Shown here: positions 9,854 to 18,625 of the stretch, piece after piece
How positions within the stretch are numbered: the stretch's first letter is position 1
Layout of the letters: every line of letters begins with the position of its first letter
From: Hofstenia miamia
Taxonomy: Eukaryota > Xenacoelomorpha > Acoela > Hofsteniidae
Length of the DNA: 35,966 bases
Assembly: GCA_900660155.1 (NCBI GenBank)
Contig: CABFPE010001166.1
Coordinates: forward strand, 1,181 to 37,146
Reading direction: 5' to 3'
Position numbers and translations under genes: made by a program
The notes under the pieces: generated by a model
Databases searched by the model: none
What the model saw: the letters and a program-made list of their open reading frames with translations, nothing else
Told to the model about the DNA's origin: nothing

Positions 9854-11205
9854 AAAAGAAATTATATCACCAACACATTATTAAAAATCGCTCCAATTAG
9901 AACTTTCAGTCTCAGACTTTTAATTTTAACATGTTGATTTGCTCCAACTTGTTGGTCATAACTAAATGCATTAAGTACTTCAATGGGCAAATTGATATAA
10001 ACTTATGCGACTGTGCACTTCCAATAACATTACAATCTTCTCACAGCATTGAGCACGCCAACAGCAATGCCTGAACATTTGCATTTATCATCTGCTACAT
10101 TCTTAATATATAAAAGGATTAATACACATAAGTGTGAATAGATGTGGTAACCTTCAATTGCTTTCATTAAAACACAAACAATGTAATGAAATTTCAAGAA
10201 TTTTCACAAATATATCAACAAATATTTTACAAACATAATAAATAAGAAATTTATAATTAATGACCTATGATATGAAATTAAAATACAAATTTATTTTTTA
10301 GGAAAATGCTTACAAATTGATGGTATCCTACCCGATCATTTTAAACTTAACACTAGAGCCACAAATGCCGTCAATTTGACGACTTGCAAAAACAATTTCT
10401 CTAAATATTTTTCTCTAAGGTTTACTGATATTAATATCTGTGGAATTCATTCATGCAACAAACTTCTTTAATAGCTGGTGTTTACACCCTACTCATACAA
10501 AACATATTCAAGATTGTTGAGATAAATAAATATAAATAGACAAACACACACATACTATACAAAGTATAATCAATGAAAATAATAAGAAATCTAAAAAATT
10601 GGAATAATATTTGCATTGCTCATCTAAGAGCTATTTAGCGACTTCAACAAGCAAAAACTACTTGAATAAATTATTATTTGGAAATAACTGAAATGGAAAT
10701 TTGGAATCAATGCCCAAATTAATTTAGAGCACAAAATATGTTTTTAAAAGTACTAGAAAATTCAAACAAAATTTTAGAAGCTTACGAAATCACAAAAATG
10801 TAAATTGTGAAGCAATTACGACTCATTAAGAAAAACTTTGAAAAATATGGAATAAAATAAAACCAACACAGAAATTAATGTTGTTCGTGACATTTTTGCA
10901 ATTTTTTAGTTATTTTTGAGGCATAATTTAAGTTTTAGTAACATTTCTTTAAGTTGTGAGAAATTCAAAAGGAAATAAAAATTTTATTTCAGCAATTTCC
11001 CTGCAATATTTGTACATGTTGCAAACTAAATAAAACCATGCAAAGTAGCTATAAAATTAAATTTAAGTCTATCATTCTTCACAAAATTATAGACGTTATT
11101 GTGTTAGGGTTAAAAGCAGAAACAACAAAACCATTTTTGTTCATATTCAAAATAAAATTTTGGCCCATCACAGGCAGCCCAATAAGTAACAGTTAAAACC
11201 AGGGA
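9854..11205. other. AT-rich stretch; one possible piggyBac-like end
   Basis: No gene seen. At 10347-10350 a TTAA is followed by CACTAGAGCC and then a 13-base palindrome, CGTCAATTTGACG (10369-10381). That arrangement is seen at termini of piggyBac-like elements, but the partner end is not found. The rest is low-complexity AT-rich DNA. Confidence 0.35.
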
Positions 11206-11330
11206 ATTTGAGACTTTAATATTTTGGTCTCAGTCTCGAAAAAAGAAATCTTGGTCTCAGTCTCAACAAGGCTGAAAAGAAAGTCTCAGTCTCATCTCAA
11301 ATTGAGACTGTTATTGATCTTGATTAAAAT
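11206..11330. repeat. GTCTCA-rich repeat, possible hAT-like element end
   Basis: After CAGGGAATTTGAGACT the motif GTCTCAGTCTC occurs three times, and GAGACTG closes the block in inverted orientation. Short tandem motifs of this type occur at ends of hAT-like elements. No transposase or opposite terminus is visible. The sequence on to 11814 is AT-rich, with a (TA)n run at about 11599-11621. Confidence 0.3.
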
Positions 11331-11588
11331 TTTAATAAAACAGTGATGTTTAATTGAAGAAACACATTACATTGTATATCTTAATTTATTTAAATAAAGC
11401 AAAATTAGACTTCTGCGCAGAGGCAGAATTCTGCTGCTATTTCAAATTCAAGCAAATTAGAAATAGTGGCAGGATATTGCCTAAATATCCAAATTCAATT
11501 TCTGTGAATTTGCAAAACTGGCACTGTTGAAAAATCCCAATTTGATAAAGTGGCACCTCAATTATGATAACAATTAATCAGCACACAA

Positions 11589-11621
<33 letters not shown>

Positions 11622-11814
11622 GCTTATATATATAATAAAATGATGTTAGTTTCATTAATTCCAATCATATGAAATAAATGTAAATATTTAAAATGAAATT
11701 TTGAAATTCTGAATTGATCTTGAGACAAACAGCATTACAATCAAGTATTTTGATTTTTAAGATAATCATATTCAATAATAATTTTTTAATCATAAAATGC
11801 TTTAATTAGAGTTA

Positions 11815-12515
11815 GAGAGATCACTAACTCGGATTCTGATTGGCCGAGAGCTCGTGACGTCACATATCACATGACAGACCATGAATATTGGAGAAGTTGA
11901 TTTAATTAGTGAGTCATCAGTTTTTTTGACAGCTGTTAATGTATTTTTGACAGCTTGCTAATGTATTTTAATTTACAGGATGATTGATTTTTGTGGTGAT
12001 TCATTTACATGTTGGGGGCTATTTAGTTTACATTCTCATGTTTTGATATAATGACTAATTTATATGGCTAATGTTTTTGTTAATATACATGGCTATATCA
12101 CATGTTACACTTGCTTGCATACAGTACATTGCATTTGTGATTATGCATTGTTGGCTAATTTTACAACACTTTTTCAGATATGCACACATACACATCTGTT
12201 AATATTACAGACTAATTTTCCATGTTTTTCAATTACATGTAAATACTACACAATGCAATTTCAATACAAACTGCTATCATGCTTATTGTATCATGTTTTC
12301 TTTAATTTTGATAGGTTGCAAGTACAGTGTTTACCTTGCTTTTCAGGAATTTTCAAAAAAAGCTGCATTTCATTGTTGTTAATATAACTTGTTAATGCAT
12401 TTATCATATCATGTTTTTTTCCAACCAATGATTAATTTTCATAAAGTTCCATGTATTTCCATTGGCTGGTCAATCTATATATTCACAGTATTTCATTGGA
12501 TAAAATCATTATTTT
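11815..12515 (+). repeat. Left terminal inverted repeat of Polinton A
   Basis: The inner part, for example ATGTTTTGATATAATGACTA at about 12038, recurs inverted at 24100-24432 and in direct orientation at 27250-27400. Homology with the Polinton B repeat extends to about 12515. The outer 70 bases hold a CCAAT-type box (ATTGG at about 11839) and a perfect TGACGTCA palindrome (11855-11862). Confidence 0.82.
11855..11862. promoter_or_regulatory. CRE-type palindrome TGACGTCA in the Polinton terminus
   Basis: A perfect TGACGTCA, the consensus site for CREB/ATF bZIP factors, lies about 40 bases inside the left terminus and about 15 bases from an inverted CCAAT box. This is one of the few CpG-containing spots in the element. 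Function is inferred from the motif only; the equivalent place on the right side lies in the N gap. Confidence 0.35.
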
Positions 12516-12548
12516 TCTTCCATGCAATTTTGTCTCTCACTTTTGGCA

Positions 12549-13001
12549 ATGTCTGTTGAAAAGCTAGCATCTGGTTCATTGGGCAGCCTATTTGATGAAC
12601 TTTGCAGAACCCCACCACCATCACATGGTTATAACCCACTAACACAGGAGATGATTTCCCAACCACCTGCGCCTGTAAAAGAAAAATGCAAGACTCAACA
12701 CAAACAAAGACGCCCTATAGTCAATAATAATGCAATTGTCTTCCCCACCTCCAACACGAGCAAAGATGACCATGTTTTATAGCACTTAAATGAGGTTAAT
12801 TCCCAACCATCAACCTGTATTTTTTCAAATGCGAGCCCAGCTAGCAAACTACTAAAAAACATGGGATATGGTATCATGGTAAAGATAAGACTCAGCAATG
12901 GTTTTTACCACTTCCTACCTAAACAGTATATGCATTGGGTGAGAATTACAAAACTCTGGGAAATAAAAAACTTTATCTCAACAATGACATGGAAATCATG
13001 A
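12549..13001 (+). pseudogene. FLPK-domain protein, copy 1 (one in-frame TAG)
   Basis: Starting at ATG 12549, one frame runs to TGA at 12999-13001, broken only by TAG at 12780-12782. The N-terminal half is low-complexity and proline-rich (LCRTPPPSHGYNPLTQEM). The C-terminal part contains MVKIRLSNGFYHFLPKQY. This matches a segment of the minus-strand protein at 15715-16209 (AVKIVLENGKCFFLPKCY): K-I-x-L-x-N-G-x-x-x-F-L-P-K-x-Y. In my recollection, short proteins with such a K-I-x-L...F-L-P-K strand pattern occur in invertebrate mobile elements and could be single-stranded-DNA-binding OB-fold proteins; that function is inference. It is the first gene inside the left terminal repeat. Confidence 0.5.
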
Positions 13002-13133
13002 CTGGTGGCAATAATGTAAATCATATTGTATTAGAATTTAGTAAAATAAAAATATAGTATTGTTTTCTAAACCTCTTTCTACATGTACAGTTTTATAAAA
13101 ATAATACTAGTAAAATAAATTATTAATTATTAG

Positions 13134-13615
13134 TTACAGCAGTTTTACAATAAACTTTTTAAATTTACATTGATTATTAGCAAATGGGGATAATAATATA
13201 CCTTTTGGAGTGTTCATTCCACGTATAAATTTAAAATAGTCTTTTATACAGTCTATACAATTTCCCATGTTCTGTGGATACTGATAGCTGTGATTGAGTA
13301 AATTTCCCACAGGTTGAGAGATTATTCGACTAAGAAATTCGCAGTTCATAGCATCACATCCCCAAAACATTTTATTCTCTCATGTAGATAAATTTAGTGA
13401 ATTGATAAATTGAAGCATTTGTTCACTTGTGAGATTGCCTTCTGTAAATGCAACATGATGGAAGTTCCACTCATACCAGTTAAAAGCCTTTCTTATGTGT
13501 GGTGGAAGAGAGTTAAACACTCTGTTTGAGTGGTGTACTGTAGGAATGTAAAGTTTTTCATTGAATAAAATCAACAATTGTTTGACATAGTAAATATTAT
13601 TGAATGCATTCCCTC
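13134..13615 (-). pseudogene. Unrecognised Polinton A protein, one in-frame TGA
   Basis: On the minus strand one frame is open from about 13612 to the end at 13134, interrupted by a single TGA (13382-13380). The upstream half includes TVHHSNRVFNSLPPHIRKAF and the downstream half CEFLSRIISQPVGNLLNHSY and GNCIDCIKDYFKFIRGMN. The total is about 158 codons. A slight likeness of the NSLPPHIR stretch to LINE termini is probably accidental, because the sequence continues differently. The frame being kept across the stop shows this was a real gene until recently. No family recognised. Confidence 0.4.
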
Positions 13616-13759
13616 AAACTTCAAATAATACATGCTGACTCTTCATGGCTTTGAACAATGAAAAATGGGTAAACTGCAGAGTTAGAGAACTTATGAGTGA
13701 ACTTGTTTTATAATTAAATGCTCAATAAACATATCCAGAGTTGTAAATAAAATTTCAGT

Positions 13760-15281
13760 TAACTCTATTTTATGCCCTGAGCAATTTGATTGGTCAAGAG
13801 TAGAATCATCAGAAAATCATGCCCCAAGCTTTTTGATTGGTCAAAATAAAATATGGTGGCACTTGGTTTTACTTCTACTTCTAGTTAATAGCCTAAGCTT
13901 TTTTAAGGAAATCTAAATTATATAATATATGATTTCTTGCAATTTAGGAAATTTACACCTTATGCATCTTATGCAATCTACAAAATATGAATATTCAGAA
14001 TAGTCAAAGTTATCATTTTACAACTCTAAATTTATTTATGCTGTATAGTTCTAAGTAAAAACATATTTAATGATTAGATCTACTAAGTGTTTAGAGTACT
14101 AAATGTATATGATAGAGACTTGAATTTTACTAAATAGCATTGTCTTATTTAGAAATGGAGACTTTATGAAATTTCAGTTCTTTTTTCAAGTTATGGTCAG
14201 GCTTTAGACACCAACATAACGCATATTAATTTTGCTGTTATTTTATGTTAATTCATTTGTTCTTCTTGTGTATATATCAAAAGCAATTATTTTTAAATAT
14301 CTCTTAAATATTTGTTTTTGTATTGAACATTGGTGGAAGGAGAACACACTCATTTTTAATGAGAGATTGCTGGTTTGAATCCAGCCTGTTCAATAGAGTA
14401 TTTGCTTAAGATTTCTCAGTATGTATTATGTACAAACATTTAATCATATTTCATTTCAAAAATTAAAGTTACTGGATATGCAATTTAACAACTATTATTA
14501 AATATTAATAGAATATAATGAAGATCTGCAAATGCAAGCAAATCACATTAAGAGTGAGAACATAATCTCTCTCTAAAACTGAAATCCTAGCAATTTTACA
14601 TAATAATAATAATAGCTACACAAACTTAAGCAAATGAATTCTGTTTTAAATTTAAGAACACTGTTTTAATCAGTATTTAGCAAGCAAAATATTTTAATCT
14701 TGAAAATCAGGTGGCAATATTACCTGAAGAGGTAGCATTTTGCATTAGAAAATCAAGCTTCAATATACCCTACATTATGTATAAGCAAAATTATACAGCT
14801 TTATATAAGAAAATCAAGTTCCATTAACTTTAACAGTGCTAATTCTATGAAGAAACTACTATGTATGCTGTAAAAAAAAGAAATGTAACAAAAAGTTTGA
14901 TTTAGAGAAATACAATAATATTTTTAAGTGGCAACATTGTTTTTTGAAATGGCAATATTGGATTCCAATTGGCAATACTAATATTAATTTACCTGATCCA
15001 TTACTTATTAACCTGAAAAATAGCCATCTATAGAATTTCACTATGGCGTATAAACTTGAAAAACTGCCTGGTTAAATTTCAAGGTGCTGTCATATATTAT
15101 ATTAATTAGATTTCTTTAGAAAAGCTTAGGCTATTAACTAGAACTAGAAGTAAAACCAGAGTGCCACCATATTTTATTCCCAACTAATGAAAAAGCTTGG
15201 GGCATGATTTTCTGATGATTCTACTCTCAACCAATCAAATAGCTTGGGGCATGAATTTCCTCAGGGCATAATTAAGAGTTA
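13760..15281. mobile_element. Nested long-inverted-repeat (foldback/MITE-like) element
   Basis: The block at 13760-13930 recurs inverted at 15098-15281. Shared landmarks are TATGCCCTGAG near each tip, AGTAGAATCATCAGAAAATC, ATAAAATATGGTGGCAC and GTTAATAGCCTAAGCTTTT. The right arm has an extra copy of AGCTTGGGGCATGA. Outer junctions read TTA/ACTCT on the left and AGAG/TTA on the right, compatible with a 3-bp TTA target as used by PIF/Harbinger elements, but this is not certain. The 1.2-kb interior has no protein gene, so it is non-autonomous. It lies wholly inside Polinton A. Confidence 0.75.
14321..14395 (+). tRNA. tRNA-like sequence, possibly tRNA-Lys(UUU) relic
   Basis: TATTGAACA (14321-14329) pairs perfectly with TGTTCAATA (14387-14395) as an acceptor-type stem. 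A GCTGG/CCAGC T-stem encloses a 7-base loop TTTGAAT that resembles the B box GGTTCGAATCC with the CpG turned to TpG. CTCA/TGAG encloses a 7-base loop TTTTTAA with a central TTT anticodon. A weak D arm GTG/CAC encloses a 9-base loop containing GG. One extra base sits next to the T-stem. It could be a decayed tRNA gene or a tRNA-derived SINE head; an active tRNA is unlikely. Confidence 0.4.
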
Positions 15282-15714
15282 CCCTAAAATTTCCTTTGCA
15301 AAAATTACAATAATAAGGCTATTTGCTTTATTAATATGAGCTTAATTCACCCATTGACATTTGGTCTTACAATGTCAAGTTATTACAAATATTTAATTGT
15401 TTTGAGTTTAATTATTATCAAATTTTAAATTTAATAGAAATTCAGTTTTAATTGATAAAAAATTTTATTTATTTCAATTGTCATTTTTTTACATCTTGAC
15501 CCATGTGAAATGCCATTGTAATTTCTTTTGTTCTATTTAAACTTTAATTTAAAGGTAGGTTTTTGTTTTGAATTTTTATATCTTTTAAAAATTTTTAAAC
15601 ACTAGGAATTTACCACATGTTTCTTAAATTGAGTTTTTTGTTTCACTATTAAGTACTAATTTTTAACAATTGAAATAAAAATTGGTGACATTTATATATT
15701 TATTATAAATATTT

Positions 15715-16209
15715 TTACATACTAAATCTAAATACAAATTGTGCATTGCCACCTGGATATATTGGTGGTTTATCCTTGCCATGTTGAATTTTTAGCCTGA
15801 TAAACATCTTGTATTTTTCTCCTGTAGCTTTCTCTGCATAACATTTAGGCAGGAAGAAGCATTTGCCATTTTCCAGTACAATTTTTACTGCAGGGCTGTA
15901 CTTTGTGTGAAGGCTATATGTGTTGTGTATTTTTTGCCACTTGCTGATTTTTAAGCCTCTAACACAGATATATTTCATCTGGCATTCTTTGGAAATTTCA
16001 TTGAGGCTGTTGACCATCTCTGGTTGAACTAGATTACACATGGTGTTTACAGAATACATGGTCTTTGGTAATATCAGCTTTAAAACAAATTTTTTGTGTT
16101 GTGTGAATTTGTCTTGTTTGCTCTGCGTATCTTTGGTAGATTTTTGAGCATGAGATTTGCTCACAGCTTTTGGAGTCATCACTGAATTTAAAATTGAAAA
16201 AGCATTCAA
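15715..16209 (-). CDS. FLPK-domain protein, copy 2 (164 codons, intact frame)
   Basis: An uninterrupted minus-strand frame. Residues 1-35 are basic and Ser/Gln/Lys-rich. The C-terminal part contains a strand-rich region with TKYSPAVKIVLENGKCFFLP followed by KCYAEK and ends in QFVFRFSM. The K-I-x-L-x-N-G-x-x-x-F-L-P-K-x-Y motif is shared with the plus-strand gene at 12549-13001. A pyrimidine-rich tract ending in AG (TTTTAAATTCAG) lies just before codon 10, so the first nine codons may be intron and the real exon may begin near 16180. The region may be an OB-fold, single-stranded-DNA-binding-like domain serving the polymerase next door; this is inference. It is one of the few genes in this element with no break. 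Confidence 0.5.
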   Translation of the reverse strand: MNAFSILNSVMTPKAVSKSHAQKSTKDTQSKQDKFTQHKKFVLKLILPKTMYSVNTMCNLVQPEMVNSLNEISKECQMKYICVRGLKISKWQKIHNTYSLHTKYSPAVKIVLENGKCFFLPKCYAEKATGEKYKMFIRLKIQHGKDKPPIYPGGNAQFVFRFSM

Positions 16210-16523
16210 ATTATATGTTATTTATTACAAACTTTTAGTATATAAACCAATCAAAAATAACTTAATTCATTTGATCCAATCATCAACTAACCCAGTTAAT
16301 TCATTTGCCAACCTGCAAAATGTTGTTTGAACATTATAAAATATCTTTTATGTGTACACCTAGTTTATCTTAATATCAATTTACCATTTTCCACCTTCTC
16401 ATATAAAAAACCATGTTTTTAGATTATAAAATTCTTGGTTTCCCTATAGCAAATTATATCTAAATGCTTATAGATTTACTCAACACTATGCTAAGAGGTG
16501 AGAATCTGTTTACATGACTCAGA

Positions 16524-16769
16524 CTAAGGAAAAGAATTACCACCATGTTTAAATTTTACCACATTTTCCAGCCAGGGTTTTTTGCAAAATATACCTAGAA
16601 AGCAATTAGCAATGTTTTTGACAGAAGCTTTTAATCTATCACATTCAAGTGTACTCAATTTAAAACCTTTTTATTTAGTGCAACCCTGCATCCAGAATCC
16701 CGCAAAGAGAACATGTCAATCACATTCAAACTTGACATTTAAAAAGCTTTTTACATTAAAACCCTCCCC
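16524..16769 (-). pseudogene. Unrecognised minus-strand coding stretch with two stops
   Basis: Directly after a TTTATTTTGCAG 3' splice-like site (about 16770), one frame reads GEGFNVKSFLNVKFECD, then a stop, HVLFAGFWMQGCTK, another stop, and FKLSTLECDRLKASVKNIAN, ending KPWLENVVKFKHGGNSFP at a TAG (16526-16524). It lies upstream of the FLPK copy 2 gene on the same strand and may be an earlier exon of it or a separate gene. No family recognised. Confidence 0.35.
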
Positions 16770-17024
16770 CTGCAAAATAAACAAGTTGAGTTTTAAAAGC
16801 ACTATTCTTTAAAAGCTTTTCTTGGAGAACCTGTCAACATATCAAATTAGTTTATTGCAAAAGTTTTCCCAAATTGATTTTACTTATTGCTAATTGGATA
16901 TTTTCCATTAAATCAAAACTCAATGTCTACCACATTAACATTTTTTATTATCTTTTTTCATTATCATTCCAATTTTGGTAAAACTAGTTTGCTTTATTTC
17001 AACATTCTGATTTTGTACTTTAAA

Positions 17025-17507
17025 ATGTCTTTCAATAATGTTAGTGATTTCCTTTCAGACTGGAATTCCCAGTTCTCCCAAATCATATAGGAAAACTTGT
17101 ATAAAGTCCCATTAGATGTGTCATTTGGCAAGGCAATGTAAGACATTATATATGTAAAATATATTACCTAAGAATATTAATTATACAATATTTCTCAGTT
17201 AAAATATGTAATGCACATCTTTCATTTTATTAAAAACAAAAGGGTTTTTAAGTTACATCTCATTATAATATTTCATGAACTATTATTACTAAATGTGTTA
17301 AACAAATGTTTTTAGCAATATTCTGGAAGAGTCTAATCAAACTTTGGAAATTTTTGATGACTGGTCACAAAATTTTGAGAATAGAGTTGACAAAATGATG
17401 GTAGAAGGCAAATGCACTCAAATCAGTTGTGGAGACAATCAACCTAGCACATCAGGTACAAGCAACACCCAGGCTGCTAATGATGTTTCCACAAACAACA
17501 ATGCCAT
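17025..17507 (+). pseudogene. Candidate 5' exon(s) of the polymerase gene
   Basis: The exon at 17316-17507 follows TTTTTAG and ends at a good donor (AT|GTGAGT). Spliced to the AG at 18624-18625 it enters the zinc-finger frame without a shift, since the AT joins the first T of the next exon. Its peptide begins NILEESNQTLEIFDDWSQNF and ends in a Ser/Thr/Asn-rich, probably disordered tail (DNQPSTSGTSNTQ). An ATG at 17025 opens a 21-codon peptide MSFNNVSDFLSDWNSQFSQI. Its FLSDWNSQF resembles IFDDWSQNF in the exon, so it may be an alternative or duplicated first exon; no donor for it is clear. Confidence 0.45.
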
Positions 17508-18625
17508 GTGAGTATGCTATAGCATGCTTTTTTTGTGTTTGCCATCTTTTACATTTTAAAAACACAATAGAGTATTTACATTTAAATAATCCAGTACTGT
17601 TGTCATTTATGTTTTTTAATTTGAAAGCATGGTAAACATAATTATTTGGGTGTTATTCACCAGTCATTTTTAAAAAACTAATAAAAATGCATGTCATATA
17701 ATTGGAAAAAATGTGTCTACTTACTTTTTAAAATTTACACATTGCCATGGTTATTTGTTAAAATGTATTCTTGCTATTTAATTTAAAGATGTATGTTAAT
17801 ATCTAATACCCATTTTTTTCCCAACACAAGATGTTGGTGGAAACAATGTTTTATGCTAAATGTATTCTCACTATTTAATTAAAATAGGTTTATATTATTG
17901 AAAGAGTGAACAAAACCTTGAAAATTGATTTATTACATAATTCATGTCCCCTTCTCATTTTTCCAAGTTTTAAAAAGATGGAAGGGAATTCTTTCTTGCT
18001 CATTATAGATAGTGTGCATATTTCCCCCTCATTCACAGTTTATTATTTAATATACTACAAGATTACCATCTCTCTACATATTTTTATAATTGCATAATTA
18101 TTTTTAAAAAGTGTCTTGCATGCTCCTTTAGTCATTCAGTGTTTCCTCAATACACATTTCTAAATGTAATTAATGTTTTACAGTGAGAGAGAGTTATCAT
18201 TATTGAATAGCTATATCTAGACTAGTGTTTAATTTTACATGTGCATGTGTTAATATCTATTTACATTACATTGTCAATTTTTTATCTAACACCCTGGTTT
18301 TTGAGGGTGATTACAAGATATTGCCAGTTATTTTAGTTAAACGTAATTGTTTAAAAGAGTTTTAAAAAATGTGAGGAGTTACCACTTTTTTTTAGCTTAA
18401 TTGAATATTTTATCTTGCTATTACTGATTACAATGCATTGCTATTTTCACCTATAATGTTGTTATATATATTTGGTCTCTTTGTGATGAAAAAATTCGTG
18501 TGTTTATATTGTTTTTGCATTGAGTAAGCCGTCACCAATGTAAATACTTTTTTCCAAATGCATACTACTCTTTAAATATAATGACTGTCCTTCCATTCCC
18601 ACTTTCTAAAAAATTTTAAATTTAG
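17508..18625 (+). other. Candidate GT-AG intron of the polymerase gene
   Basis: Bounded by GTGAGT (17508-17513) and TTTAAATTTAG (ending 18625). Its removal keeps the reading frame between the acidic exon and the zinc-finger exon. The interior is AT-rich and contains stop codons in all frames I checked; ORFs inside look like noise. Confidence 0.4.

Noticed and set aside
12064..12387. 107-codon plus-strand ORF
   Set aside because: Lies inside the terminal inverted repeat, and the equivalent frame is not kept in the other two copies.
13380..13577. LINE reverse-transcriptase C-terminus (NSLPPHIR)
   Set aside because: Only eight residues resemble the LINE ending, and the frame continues past a single stop into unrelated sequence.
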